Of a DNA stretch of 64,000 nucleotides, positions 1 to 8,213 are shown in pieces. The notes under the pieces were generated by a model. It had not been told where the DNA came from. It made no database searches and saw only the letters and a program-made list of their open reading frames with translations. The position numbers were made by a program, and so were the translations under genes. The DNA is from Chryseobacterium flavum (GTDB lineage Bacteria; Bacteroidota; Bacteroidia; Flavobacteriales; Weeksellaceae). Location of the stretch: the NCBI RefSeq assembly GCF_003385595.1, contig NZ_QNUE01000002.1:124001-188000 (forward strand), in the 5' to 3' direction. Numbering within the stretch: the first letter of the stretch is position 1; each line of letters begins with the position of its first letter.

Positions 1-1528
1 TCTTTACAGGGTCATAATATCTGTTTAATGATTTTGTGGTTAAGGCATTATCAATATTAGCACTTAAGCTGAAGGTAAAATATTTGGCCAAAGTAGTATT
101 GGTTGCCAGTGCAATATTATTTTTTAGTCCGGTCTGCATCTTATCCCACATTGCTTTTGTAAACAATTCATTTTCCTGTGTATTGACAAAGTTTGTAAGG
201 TTAAATCCTGTATTTACCGTAATATTTTCCAGAAGACCCTGTCTCACCCCGGTTTTTGATTTAAAAAGGTAAAATTGGTTTACCGCAACATTCATCTGTG
301 GAAGGCGAAGATCAGCTAACCCTGTCGCAAAGTTTTGAGAATAGGATGCTGTTCCTGTAATGGTTATCGGTAGTTTTAAGAATCTCTTGGTAAGGGTTAC
401 CGTAGAGTTCTGTTGTGTATTCAATACATTTTGATTAAAAATATAATTGTTATTTAATGGATTATTGTAAAATTTAGTACTTACAATATCCACCGATGCG
501 CTGAATGTTAGAAAAGGATTGGCTTTTGTATCCTGAGAGTGGGTCCAGTTAATCCTGTAGGTACTGTTTCTAGTGTAATCATCCAGCCCTTTTATCCCTC
601 TTACCATAGTCCCCACGTCTGCATTAAAACTCCCCGAATAGCGGTATTTCTTCTGGTAATTCATCTGAGGACGCAGATTCCAGCTTCCTTTTGTATAAAT
701 ATCTGCCAGTACTTTAAGGTCAAAATGTTCACCTATCGGCTGATAATATCCTATTCCGTTAAGGAAAAAACCAACATCTTCCCGCTCTCCAAAGCTGGGA
801 ATGAGAATACCTGCAGCCCTTTTTTCTGAAAACGGAAGAATCGCAAATGGCATAACCAATGGAGTCGGCACCTGTTCAATGTACATCTGAATAGGCCCCG
901 TAACAATCTGCGATTTATTTTTAGATTTAATAAGCTTGATATTCGAAGCTCTCATAAAGTAATCGGCCGCAGTATCTTTTTTCTTGATAAAGTAATCATC
1001 CGTTGTATAATCTGCTCTTTTCATAGCAAATACAGAGTCATTATACTTTTTGGTTTTCTGCGCTATAATAACTCCTTCACTTTCTTCAGTCCGGGCATTA
1101 TAAGCTATAGCCTGCTTCGTTTTGGTATTATAGCTGAATTCGCTTGTCTCATACTTTTTCCCTCCCTGCATGGTAATTACAGGTTCAATAATCTTTCCTA
1201 AAGAATCCTGTTTCCCACGGGCATAGATCATATTTTTGTTATCATCAATAGAAATATAATCTGCATCAATCTGCATATCCTGATACTTTACCTGGGCATT
1301 TTTATTGAGGAATGTCATTTTTTTTGGAATATCCCTTCTCTGATCATCTGCCTTTGTACGTAAAACATCATCCAAAGCTTCTTTTTTTGCAACTATGGTA
1401 TCCTTTTTGGAAATAGTATCATTAACCTCATTTTTAGGCAATTTTTCAGGCGTTTCCTGTGCTAAAAAATTGTTAAAAATTAGGATAATTAAAATTTGTA
1501 ATATATTTTTGAGGACGGTTTTGGCCAA
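1..1528 (-). CDS. lptD: LptD-family LPS assembly outer-membrane protein, C-terminus cut by window edge
   Basis: The minus strand is open from position 1528 to the window edge and has no stop, so the C-terminus lies outside. The only start that includes the signal peptide is a TTG at 1528, because an in-frame stop lies five codons upstream and no ATG comes between. The product begins with a hydrophobic signal ending near FLAQ. An OstA/LptA-like periplasmic segment follows, seen as NKNAQVKYQDMQIDADY and MIYARGKQDSLGKI. After it comes the LptD barrel core, with VPTPLVMPFAILPFSEKRAAG and IPSFGERED. In the Lpt pathway LptD inserts lipopolysaccharide into the outer leaflet of the outer membrane. 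The gene diverges from the amidase gene across 53 bp. Assignment to the Bacteroidota LptD-like family is good; orthology with proteobacterial LptD is inferred. Confidence 0.85.
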   Translation of the reverse strand, partial: MAKTVLKNILQILIILIFNNFLAQETPEKLPKNEVNDTISKKDTIVAKKEALDDVLRTKADDQRRDIPKKMTFLNKNAQVKYQDMQIDADYISIDDNKNMIYARGKQDSLGKIIEPVITMQGGKKYETSEFSYNTKTKQAIAYNARTEESEGVIIAQKTKKYNDSVFAMKRADYTTDDYFIKKKDTAADYFMRASNIKLIKSKNKSQIVTGPIQMYIEQVPTPLVMPFAILPFSEKRAAGILIPSFGEREDVGFFLNGIGYYQPIGEHFDLKVLADIYTKGSWNLRPQMNYQKKYRYSGSFNADVGTMVRGIKGLDDYTRNSTYRINWTHSQDTKANPFLTFSASVDIVSTKFYNNPLNNNYIFNQNVLNTQQNSTVTLTKRFLKLPITITGTASYSQNFATGLADLRLPQMNVAVNQFYLFKSKTGVRQGLLENITVNTGFNLTNFVNTQENELFTKAMWDKMQTGLKNNIALATNTTLAKYFTFSLSANIDNALTTKSLNRYYDPVK

Positions 1529-1581
1529 TTTTATTCTATATAATTAAGGCCCAAAATTAATATAATTTTTATAACTGTAAG

Positions 1582-2868
1582 ATGCACAAACAAAATTTTA
1601 AAATAATTTTATCATTTCTCCTTATCCTTATCAGTAACCTTATTTTTTCCCAAAAGAAGTTTACAATCGTTCTGGATGCGGGTCATGGAGGAAGCGACCA
1701 CGGGGCAAACAGGACCTATTCTGACATTGGAAGAGTTGCCGAAAAGGACATTACCCTCGCCATAACCTTAAAGCTTGGGGTAATGCTTGAAAAAAACAGA
1801 GATTTCAAAGTAATATACACCCGCAAATTTGATGAATATCCATCATTATCGGACAGAACGAATCTGGCTAACAGAAGTAAAGCCGACCTGTTTGTGTCAA
1901 TCCACTGTAATTCTTCACAAAGGCCTACTGCATATGGCACTGAAACATACGTACAGGGGCCTAACCAAAATAATGAAAACCTTGAAGTTGCAAAAAGAGA
2001 AAATGATGTGATTTATCTGGATGAAAAGGATAAGCAGATTTTCGGATCATATAATCCTGATTCTCCTGAATCATTAATTGCTTTAAAGCTTCAGCAGAGC
2101 AAATACCTGGAATCAAGCCTCCTTCTGGGCGGATTGGTAGAAGACAATTTTGTGAATAAAGACAAAAGGTTTTCAAGAGGTGTATTTCAAAAGAACCTGC
2201 ACGTTCTTCGTATGAACGCCATGCCTTCCGTACTTATAGAAACCGGATTTATCAACCATCCCGAAGAAAGCCATTATATTGCTTCTGATAAAGGACAAAG
2301 TGAAATCGCCGAAAGCATCTATAATGCAATCATTGATTATAAAAAAGCAATAGACCGTAAAACCGGCGGCGCTGTAGCCATCAAAAAACAGGAGCCTGAA
2401 AAACCGGCGGAAGTACCATTAAAGAATGACTTCAGAATCCTGCTTATGAGTTCTCCTACCAAATATAATGACGGAGATCCTGCACTGAAAGGACTTAATT
2501 ATATTCTTACCATTAAAGAAAACGGGCAATACAAATACTACTATGCCGTAACCAATATGGCTTCCGTAAGGGATATCAACTTAAAATCTGCAAAAGATGC
2601 AGGGTTCAGAAATGCTTTTGCCGTAGGATTTATGCCTAACCAGAAAATAAGTATGGGCTATTATACTATAGAATTGTATGCAGGTGACAAACTGAATGGA
2701 AACTCTTATATCCTTCAAAACCTTAAAGACGTTGAAAGAACTAAAGACAGTGGTGTGTTCTATTATACTTATGGAAAAGTATATACTTTAGAGGATGCGG
2801 TCAAGCTTCAGAAAGAACTTGAAGGTAAAGGAATTAAGAATACTGTAATACAAAAAGTCTATAAATAA
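1582..2868 (+). CDS. N-acetylmuramoyl-L-alanine amidase with C-terminal SPOR-like region
   Basis: This exported zinc amidase should cleave the bond between N-acetylmuramic acid and L-alanine in peptidoglycan. An N-terminal signal ends near residue 23 (ISNLIFSQ). The Amidase_3 domain covers about residues 27-255. Its expected zinc and catalytic residues are visible: His35 in DAGHGG, Glu54 in VAEKD, His108 in SIHCN and Glu220 in VLIETGF. Residues 280-428 form a second region, rich in aromatics, that resembles a SPOR-type glycan-binding fold (YYYAVTNMASVRDIN, then GYYTIELYAG). The gene is 53 bp from divergent lptD. Pairing of these two genes fits an envelope-biogenesis locus. A tRNA-Glu gene with its own promoter follows. 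Confidence 0.9.
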   Translation: MHKQNFKIILSFLLILISNLIFSQKKFTIVLDAGHGGSDHGANRTYSDIGRVAEKDITLAITLKLGVMLEKNRDFKVIYTRKFDEYPSLSDRTNLANRSKADLFVSIHCNSSQRPTAYGTETYVQGPNQNNENLEVAKRENDVIYLDEKDKQIFGSYNPDSPESLIALKLQQSKYLESSLLLGGLVEDNFVNKDKRFSRGVFQKNLHVLRMNAMPSVLIETGFINHPEESHYIASDKGQSEIAESIYNAIIDYKKAIDRKTGGAVAIKKQEPEKPAEVPLKNDFRILLMSSPTKYNDGDPALKGLNYILTIKENGQYKYYYAVTNMASVRDINLKSAKDAGFRNAFAVGFMPNQKISMGYYTIELYAGDKLNGNSYILQNLKDVERTKDSGVFYYTYGKVYTLEDAVKLQKELEGKGIKNTVIQKVYK

Positions 2869-2879
2869 TTAAAAATAAT

Positions 2880-2910
2880 TTTGAAGTTAAAAAGTTAATT
2901 ATTATTTTTG
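2880..2910 (+). promoter_or_regulatory. Bacteroidota-type promoter of tRNA-Glu 1
   Basis: TTTG at 2880-2883 is separated by 19 nt from TATTTTTG at 2903-2910. This matches the Bacteroidota -33 TTTG / -7 TAnnTTTG consensus and puts the transcription start about 8 nt before the tRNA. Confidence 0.75.
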
Positions 2911-2924
2911 CAACCTCAAAATTT

Positions 2925-2996
2925 GGCCTATTCGTCTAGTGGTTAGGACTCAAGATTTTCATTCTTGCAACAGGGGTTCGATTCCCCTATAGGCTA
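2925..2996 (+). tRNA. tRNA-Glu (TTC)
   Basis: A 72-nt cloverleaf. The acceptor arms GGCCTAT and ATAGGCT pair with one G-U. The anticodon stem CAAGA/TCTTG encloses the loop TTTTCAT, with anticodon TTC at 2958-2960. The T arm contains GGTTCGATTCC and the discriminator is A. CCA follows directly at 2997-2999, so this copy appears to encode its CCA end, unlike the other two copies in the window. Confidence 0.97.
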
Positions 2997-3010
2997 CCAA
3001 ATTTTATATC

Positions 3011-3331
3011 ATGCCGGATTTAAAAATACAAGAAGCAAAATTGCTTTTTAAGAAAATCCACTCTAACCCAAAAAGTTATGATTTAAAAATCAATGAAGAC
3101 GGGATTACAGGCAGGGATGATAAAATAAGTTTCAGGCTTTACAGGACCGGAGAAAGGGTTGCTTTTGAAGTAACAATAGATGAATTCACTTTCACCAACA
3201 CTACTGGAGAATGGAACAATGCGATGATCATGTTAGGAAACACGATCAAAAAACTTGAAAAAGAACAGGAAAATTTAAAAATAGAACAAGCAATAAATAA
3301 ACTTAGAAAATACCTTTCAGAAGAAAATTAA
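3011..3331 (+). CDS. hypothetical protein, 106 aa
   Basis: I do not recognise this gene. It starts at an ATG 14 nt after the tRNA-Glu gene and may share its transcript. The product is small, charged and cytosolic, with no signal or membrane segment. Residues 20-70 look like a compact beta sheet (YDLKINEDGITGRDDKISFRL, split by charged turns), and residues 70-106 form a Lys/Glu-rich helix likely to be a coiled coil (KKLEKEQENLK). Placement between a tRNA gene and rpsT, and codon use like its neighbours, support a real gene. No function is proposed. Confidence 0.75.
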   Translation: MPDLKIQEAKLLFKKIHSNPKSYDLKINEDGITGRDDKISFRLYRTGERVAFEVTIDEFTFTNTTGEWNNAMIMLGNTIKKLEKEQENLKIEQAINKLRKYLSEEN

Positions 3332-3348
3332 AAATTTTTGAAAATAAA

Positions 3349-3380
3349 TTTGGTAGTTTAAAAAAAAGTTTATAGTTTTG
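3349..3380 (+). promoter_or_regulatory. promoter of rpsT
   Basis: TTTG at 3349-3352 is followed after 20 nt by TAGTTTTG at 3373-3380, a near-ideal Bacteroidota promoter. The start codon at 3399 is 18 nt downstream, so the leader is short. Transcription may run on into the tRNA-Glu pair. Confidence 0.75.
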
Positions 3381-3398
3381 CACTCACATTTGAACGAT

Positions 3399-3653
3399 AT
3401 GGCAAATCATAAATCAGCATTAAAGAGAATTAGACAGAACGAGGCTAGAAGACTTCGTAACAGATACTACCACAAGACTGCTAGAACTGCAATGAAAGTC
3501 TTGAGAAATGAGGAAGATAAAGCTGCTGCAACAGAGCAACTGCCAAAAGTTATCGCTTTATTGGATAAATTAGCTAAGAAGAACATTATCCACAAAAACA
3601 AAGCTGCTAACTTAAAAAGCAAATTAACAAAACACGTTAATAAATTAGCGTAA
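3399..3653 (+). CDS. rpsT: 30S ribosomal protein S20
   Basis: S20 binds 16S rRNA and helps assemble the small subunit. The 84-residue product starts [18 protein letters not shown], the family's typical N-terminus, and is very basic and helical throughout, ending in a Lys-rich tail. The ATG at 3399 was chosen over an upstream in-frame ATG at 3378 because family members begin with MANHKSA and because the upstream codon overlaps the promoter's -7 box. Two tRNA-Glu genes follow, the first only 10 nt after the stop codon, so co-transcription is likely. Confidence 0.97.
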   Translation: MANHKSALKRIRQNEARRLRNRYYHKTARTAMKVLRNEEDKAAATEQLPKVIALLDKLAKKNIIHKNKAANLKSKLTKHVNKLA

Positions 3654-3663
3654 AAGCATAGTA

Positions 3664-3735
3664 GGCCCGTTCGTCTATCGGTTAGGACCTCAGATTTTCA
3701 TTCTGGTAAGAGGGGTTCGATTCCCCTACGGGCTA
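3664..3735 (+). tRNA. tRNA-Glu (TTC), copy 2
   Basis: A 72-nt cloverleaf with acceptor arms GGCCCGT/ACGGGCT, anticodon TTC at 3697-3699 and discriminator A. CAAAA follows, so CCA is not encoded. It is identical over all 72 nt to the copy at 3804. It lies 10 nt after rpsT. Confidence 0.97.
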
Positions 3736-3803
3736 CAAAACTAAGAGTTGATACTTGTAAAAACAAAAGCTAACACATCAGCTTCGGCTAATGGAAGATA
3801 GAG

Positions 3804-3875
3804 GGCCCGTTCGTCTATCGGTTAGGACCTCAGATTTTCATTCTGGTAAGAGGGGTTCGATTCCCCTACGGGCTA
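3804..3875 (+). tRNA. tRNA-Glu (TTC), copy 3, integration site of the adjacent element
   Basis: Identical to copy 2, with anticodon TTC at 3837-3839. The recombinase gene on the opposite strand ends inside this tRNA, and the element starts immediately after its 3' end. The tRNA remains intact after insertion. A perfect hairpin terminator brought by the element lies 3 nt downstream. Confidence 0.97.
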
Positions 3876-5403
3876 CTAAACAGGACAAATGAAATATATT
3901 TTCATTTGTCCTGTTTTTTTTTAAAGGTAATCCGTTGTTTATCTGAAAGATATAGTTTGCGATTACGTTCATTCGGGCGGTTCGATAAGTTTTTCCGTCA
4001 AACTCCAATTTTTCAGGGAATATCGAACCAATCACAGCTCTCCTTGTATGGATTTCGCCCTCTCTATACAGTTTCGGGATATTTACGATACTATGTAAAG
4101 CCCTGTCTAAAGCCTTGTCGATATTGATGCTCTTAGTGTCCGAACCATCCTTGCTCAACTGTTCTTCCAAAGTTTCAATCCGTTCCCTGCATTCCTTTTT
4201 GATTTCGAGGTATTCCCCGTCATCAATGGTTTCCGCAAGCAGTTTGTTCCGTGCAACGGATAGCTTTGCGTTAAGGCGGTCTATTTCTTGTGCAATCCGT
4301 TTCTTTTCATCAAATGGGTTCTGCGCAAACTTTTTGTAGTTATTCAACAGCAGTTTTTTGAGAACGTTCTTTATGCCACCGTCCAATTCAAACTGAAACA
4401 ACCCCTCTTCAAAAATATCGTTGGCAACTTCGGCTTTCTGACGGAAGCCACACGAAGAAACACAATGGTAATAGTAATAGCGGTTCGTTCTTCCTTTGGA
4501 AGCACTTCCCGTTAGGTTGCGACCACAGTCAGGACATACCAAGAAACCTCTTAGAGGCAGGTTTTTGTCCGAAAGTATTTTGGTGTTCGGATGTTCCATC
4601 CTTTTGTTTCCGTCCAATACAAGTTGCACCTTATTGAAAAGTTCTTCACTTATAAGCGGTTCGTGCTGACCTTGCACCAAATGGGCTTCCTCGTCCTTGA
4701 ATTTTGCAATGAATATCTTGCCACAGTACAGCGGATTGCGTACAGCTACGTGGAAAGCACTTCTGCTCAATTTCGTTTGGCTCTGTGCATTCATTTTCTG
4801 CCGTACTTGGTCACAGGCGAACACGCCCTTAGCTATCTCGTTGAAAGCCCAACGCATACTTGACGCTTCGGGTTCTTTGGGAGCGATGTATTTTCGTCCG
4901 TCTTCTTTGCTCCTGTTGATGTATCCGAATGGTGCTTTCCCCATCAAACGCCCTTCTTTCCTTGCCCTGCGCATACCGTAGAATGTGTTCAATGCCCTGC
5001 GGTCGTTCTCCACTTCGGGAGCAGAAAGATATATCGCAAGCATCATCTTGTTTTCGGGAATGGAAAGGTCTAAGGGCTGTTCCACAGCCTGCGGTTCTAT
5101 GCCAAGTTTGTTAAGTGTGCTAATCATCTGATAGGCATCACCTGCATTACGGCTGAACCTATCCCATTTGGTAAACAGGATAAGGTTGGTCTTTGAACTT
5201 TTCTTTTTAAGATTGTTCAGGAGTTTTGTCCATTCAGGACGGTTAAAGGTCTTAGCGGAATGGTCTTCATAGATAACCTGTCCGACAGCAATCTTATTGG
5301 TTGAACAAAATCGTTTCAAGCGTTCCTCTTGATCACGCTGTGAATATCCTTTGTCTGCCTGTTCATCGGTGGAAACACGTATGTATAAATCTGCTCTTTT
5401 CAT
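3838..5403 (-). CDS. large serine recombinase (site-specific integrase)
   Basis: A 521-residue recombinase predicted to integrate and excise the element. The N-terminal resolvase domain (about 1-150) has the nucleophile Ser11 in YIRVSTDEQ and the usual WDRFSRN segment. A Recombinase domain follows (about 155-260, with GKAPFGY). Then comes a zinc ribbon near 290-320 (CPDCGRN and HCVSSCGF), and a charged coiled coil near 360-420. The start ATG at 5403 gives a canonical N-terminus. The last ten residues, RRGIEPLLPE, are antisense tRNA-Glu, and the TGA stop overlaps the anticodon loop. A 53-aa ORF lies 57 bp upstream. Joining the element ends predicts a different C-terminus in the circular form. 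Confidence 0.93.
   Translation of the reverse strand: MKRADLYIRVSTDEQADKGYSQRDQEERLKRFCSTNKIAVGQVIYEDHSAKTFNRPEWTKLLNNLKKKSSKTNLILFTKWDRFSRNAGDAYQMISTLNKLGIEPQAVEQPLDLSIPENKMMLAIYLSAPEVENDRRALNTFYGMRRARKEGRLMGKAPFGYINRSKEDGRKYIAPKEPEASSMRWAFNEIAKGVFACDQVRQKMNAQSQTKLSRSAFHVAVRNPLYCGKIFIAKFKDEEAHLVQGQHEPLISEELFNKVQLVLDGNKRMEHPNTKILSDKNLPLRGFLVCPDCGRNLTGSASKGRTNRYYYYHCVSSCGFRQKAEVANDIFEEGLFQFELDGGIKNVLKKLLLNNYKKFAQNPFDEKKRIAQEIDRLNAKLSVARNKLLAETIDDGEYLEIKKECRERIETLEEQLSKDGSDTKSINIDKALDRALHSIVNIPKLYREGEIHTRRAVIGSIFPEKLEFDGKTYRTARMNVIANYIFQINNGLPLKKNRTNENIFHLSCLVARRGIEPLLPE
3879..3922 (+). terminator. element-borne intrinsic terminator after tRNA-Glu 3
   Basis: Perfect 16-bp arms, AACAGGACAAATGAAA at 3879-3894 and its complement at 3900-3915, with a 5-nt loop and a T run. 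The hairpin lies inside the element and also encodes part of the recombinase C-terminal region on the other strand. It probably replaces the tRNA's original terminator, now at 13472. Confidence 0.85.
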
Positions 5404-5460
5404 CGCTAATCTCTTTAAATGGATAATGTGTCTTGGGGATTTGCTAATTTACGAAATAAA

Positions 5461-5622
5461 TCATTCAACATCAAAGCATTCCCGAATAACTATCATCGTA
5501 AGGTTGTACAGAAATTCCATAATCAGTTCGGCTTCTTCCTGCCCCACGTCAATACCCTCTTTGCGGAGAAGCTCCATTGCTTCTTCGATAGGTATTTTCT
5601 CTATTTCCTTTCTCTCCTGCAT
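5461..5622 (-). CDS. small acidic helical protein upstream of the recombinase, 53 aa
   Basis: A short frame that begins MQERKEIEKIPIEEAMELL and ends VIRECFDVE. It starts at the ATG at 5622, with an in-frame TAG six bases before it, so this is the only available start. It ends 57 bp before the recombinase and is read in the same direction, so the two are likely co-transcribed. The sequence is acidic and helical (EEAMELLRKEG, then QEEAELIMEFLYNL). Similar small proteins beside mobile-element recombinases are familiar to me from Bacteroidota, but the function is not known. A role in controlling excision is only a guess. Confidence 0.65.
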   Translation of the reverse strand: MQERKEIEKIPIEEAMELLRKEGIDVGQEEAELIMEFLYNLTMIVIRECFDVE

Positions 5623-5684
5623 CGCCTAACGCTGTGTTGTTATGGCTAAAATAGTTAGAGAAATAAGTCAGCCTCCCAATGTTG

Positions 5685-6040
5685 CAGTCAGAGGTCGTGT
5701 TTGGCGTGCAGAGGTAGTTTGTACAGTTTTTACACTTCTCCAATCCGACTTACATAGTCAAGTTTTGGTCTATTATGGCTTGGCATCATTTGTCGTTCAG
5801 AGGTAGCATTTGGCATTATGATGTATGATAATGGTTCACAACACATCCCCTTACTTTGTAAAGAAGCTACGGAGGTGTTTTAATGCGAAAAGACAAAGTA
5901 TTTACGGACACGATAAAAACAGTTTCGGACTGTTTTTTTTTCGGCTAACTCCAATCCGTTTGCAGGACGGATTTCTCTGAACCCCTGTTCAGAGCAAGTT
6001 ATCTCTTGAGGTCCTCGAAATGAATTTCAGTACCTCAAAA
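5685..6040 (+). other. candidate origin of transfer (oriT) and relaxosome-binding region
   Basis: This stretch between the recombinase module and mobA has no convincing gene but much structure. The motif CAGAGGTNG occurs at 5689, 5709 and 5798. The copies at 5689-5705 and 5798-5814 extend to 17 nt and match at 14. Three hairpins follow the terminator: arms 5953-5959/5967-5973, arms 5975-5982/5987-5994 with a CCCT loop, and arms 6006-6012/6032-6038 enclosing GAAA/TTTC. Direct repeats plus hairpins just upstream of the mobilization genes are what an oriT usually shows. The nick site is not identified. Confidence 0.5.
5916..5941 (+). terminator. intrinsic terminator in the oriT-like region
   Basis: Arms AAACAGT at 5917-5923 and ACTGTTT at 5929-5935 with loop TTCGG, followed by a T run to 5941. 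No gene on this strand precedes it within the element, so it may insulate mobA or end a short unseen transcript. Confidence 0.65.
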
Positions 6041-6113
6041 GCACTTGCCCTTGCAGGAGGCTGAAAACCGCTCCGAAGTCGCAGTTTTGGTTTAACATTA
6101 AAATGGATTTATT

Positions 6114-6548
6114 ATGGAAGAGAAGAACAGAAAACAGATTAGGAAAACAGGAAGGAAACCGAAGAATGACCCTGCGGTCAATCGGTATTCCATTAACCTG
6201 AATGCAGAAGACAATGCCAAGTTTCTTGCCCTCTTTGACCAATCGGGAATGAAGATAATGGCACATTTCATTACGGCTTGCATCTTTCAGAAGACGGTAA
6301 AGACCGTAAAAATTGATATGAATGCAGTTGAATATCACACAGGACTGACCAAATTTTTCGGTCAGTTTCGGGGAATATCAACTAATTACAATCAGATTGT
6401 AAAGCTGTTGAACGCCAATTTTTCGGATAAAAAAGCATCGGCATATCTCTATAAATTGGAAAAGCAGACAGCAGAAATGAAAGAACTGTTGCTAAAGGTT
6501 TTAATTCTTTCCGATGAATTTGAAAAGAAATACCTAAACAAAGAGTAG
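6114..6548 (+). CDS. mobA: MobA-type relaxosome accessory protein
   Basis: A 144-residue basic protein related to the MobA proteins of CTnDOT-type conjugative elements (MobC-like accessory proteins in other systems). Such proteins bind oriT and help the relaxase. The N-terminus is rich in Lys and Arg (RKQIRKTGRKPKNDPAVNRYSI). A ribbon-helix-helix-like segment (INLNAEDNAKFLALF) follows, and then helices with FGQFRGISTNYNQIVKLLN. The gene begins at an ATG just after the hairpin-rich region and ends 4 bp before the relaxase gene, so the two form one operon. The name follows Bacteroidota usage and does not imply homology to the relaxase called MobA elsewhere. Confidence 0.82.
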   Translation: MEEKNRKQIRKTGRKPKNDPAVNRYSINLNAEDNAKFLALFDQSGMKIMAHFITACIFQKTVKTVKIDMNAVEYHTGLTKFFGQFRGISTNYNQIVKLLNANFSDKKASAYLYKLEKQTAEMKELLLKVLILSDEFEKKYLNKE

Positions 6549-6552
6549 AAAT

Positions 6553-7815
6553 ATGATTGCAAAAATCGGAAAGGGAAGCAATATGTACGGAGCGATTTTG
6601 TACAATCAGCAGAAAGTGGACAAGGAAAATGGAGAAGTTTTGTTGCTGAACAGGCTACCCGATACAATGGACGGCAGGTTTTCTGTAGCGTATTTTAATA
6701 AATGCTTTGAACCATATTTATCAGCAAATATCAAAACAGAAAAGACGGTACGCCATATATCGCTGAACCCAGATCCTGCGGATAAAATCAGCGATAATCA
6801 ATTTACAGAAATGGCACAGGAATATATGGAGCGTATGGGCTACAGCAATCAGCCATATATTGTTTTCAAACATACGGATATTGACCGAACGCATATCCAC
6901 ATTGTTTCGACCTGTGTAGGCATTGACGGAAAGAAAATCCCTGATGATTACGACCATCCACGCTCAATGGCTATCTGTCGGGATTTGGAGCAGAAATACA
7001 ACCTGCGCAAAGCCACCGAGCAGGAGCAGAAACAAGCCAACAAAGTTTTCAGACCTGTGGATTACCACAAGGGCGATATCAAAAGTCAGATAGCTTCGGT
7101 AGTCCGTCATTTGCCGAAGTATTACAGCTTTCCGACTTTGGGAAGCTATAATGCTTTGCTGTCGCTATTCAACATTATAGCGGAAGAAGTCAAAGGCAAG
7201 CGGAACGGTCAGACCGTAAACGGATTGGTCTATGTGGCATTGGATGACAATGGCAACAAGGCAAGCAATCCGTTCAAAGCATCGCTTTTCGGAAAAGATG
7301 CAGGCGTAGCACAACTGCAAAAACACTTTGAACAGTCCAAAGAGAAAATGAAAATCAACCCTGCAAGGAGTATCCTGAAAAACACGATAGAACTTGCCAT
7401 ACATACCACAAATAACGAAACAGATTTTAGAAAGCAATTGACCGAGCAAGGCATCAATACCGTTGTAAGACGTAATATTGAAGGACGAATTTACGGTATG
7501 ACCTTTATTGACCACGAGAGCCGTAGCGTTTGGAATGGTTCAGCTTTGGATAGAGACCTATCGGCAAATGTCTTTAACGATTGGTGGAACAACGGAAATA
7601 AGCCCGAATTGAAGATACAGGACAGCCCAGTTTCCAATACGAACACAATAGACAACCAACCAAAAGACCTTTTTGGGTTTATTCCGCAGGAACATTCGTC
7701 TAATTTCGATTTGGGATTATTCAGCCTGTTACCCGATGCACAGGGCGTAGATTACGAGGAAGAACAGTTTGCTAATCGAATGAGGAAGAAAAAGAAGAAA
7801 GGGAGGAGGTTGTGA
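6553..7815 (+). CDS. mobB: MobB-type relaxase (mobilization nuclease)
   Basis: A 420-residue relaxase expected to nick oriT and pilot the strand during transfer. The relaxase/mobilization nuclease domain lies within about residues 1-170. Its three-histidine-type metal site is visible as HIS at 68-70 and HTDIDRTHIHIVS at 107-119. The N-terminal MYGAILYN (11-18) offers candidate catalytic tyrosines. The C-terminal part is less conserved and ends in a highly basic KKKKKKGRR-type tail. It follows mobA by 4 bp. In complete conjugative elements a coupling-protein gene (mobC/traG) comes next; here a 398-bp gap and unrelated cargo follow, so the transfer module is reduced. Confidence 0.88.
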   Translation: MIAKIGKGSNMYGAILYNQQKVDKENGEVLLLNRLPDTMDGRFSVAYFNKCFEPYLSANIKTEKTVRHISLNPDPADKISDNQFTEMAQEYMERMGYSNQPYIVFKHTDIDRTHIHIVSTCVGIDGKKIPDDYDHPRSMAICRDLEQKYNLRKATEQEQKQANKVFRPVDYHKGDIKSQIASVVRHLPKYYSFPTLGSYNALLSLFNIIAEEVKGKRNGQTVNGLVYVALDDNGNKASNPFKASLFGKDAGVAQLQKHFEQSKEKMKINPARSILKNTIELAIHTTNNETDFRKQLTEQGINTVVRRNIEGRIYGMTFIDHESRSVWNGSALDRDLSANVFNDWWNNGNKPELKIQDSPVSNTNTIDNQPKDLFGFIPQEHSSNFDLGLFSLLPDAQGVDYEEEQFANRMRKKKKKGRRL

Positions 7816-8213
7816 AAGTATATTGAAAAATACATTTTGTATGATGTCAATAGCTCATTTTAAACTTAAAATATAAATTTGTCTATAATATAAGTGTAGG
7901 AAATTGTGACAACAACCTTTATCACAATATGGCACGAAATGGTCAATAAACTACATTAAAAATCGTAACTATTTTCAGGGAAGATTACAATATCATTAGG
8001 GCTTTCTGGTTGTTGATTTAATTAAAGAATTAGTCAAGATGGTCGTATGCTACTAAGTAAGACAAATGGACTCAATCAGTAGAACTTGCAGATCAAATAA
8101 GATATTATCATTCTATCTTTAAATAAGGTATCTAGATGCAGATTTTTTTGTCCATAATCTGTAACATTTTAAGTTCTTCTGTATTTATCTATGTATAATG
8201 GAAATCTATTTTA
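7816..8213. other. intergenic gap between mobilization and cargo modules
   Basis: 398 bp with no supported ORF. One -7-like TAAATTTG sits at 7874-7881 but has no good -33 partner. The stretch near 8140-8200 is AT-rich and probably holds the cargo operon promoter. I see no repeats or insertion-sequence remnants. It may be the seam where cargo replaced other transfer genes. Confidence 0.5.

Noticed and set aside
36..829. Plus-strand frames opposite lptD
   Set aside because: The minus strand has a continuous signal-bearing frame with LptD features; the plus-strand frames are shadows.
3664..3875. The two identical tRNA-Glu genes as attL and attR of an element
   Set aside because: Only 68 bp lie between them, without any gene; tandem duplication of the tRNA explains them better.
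5549..5743. Minus-strand 64-aa frame starting MEKCKNCTNYLC
   Set aside because: It overlaps the better-supported 53-aa gene in another frame and runs into the repeat region; composition is unlike a protein.
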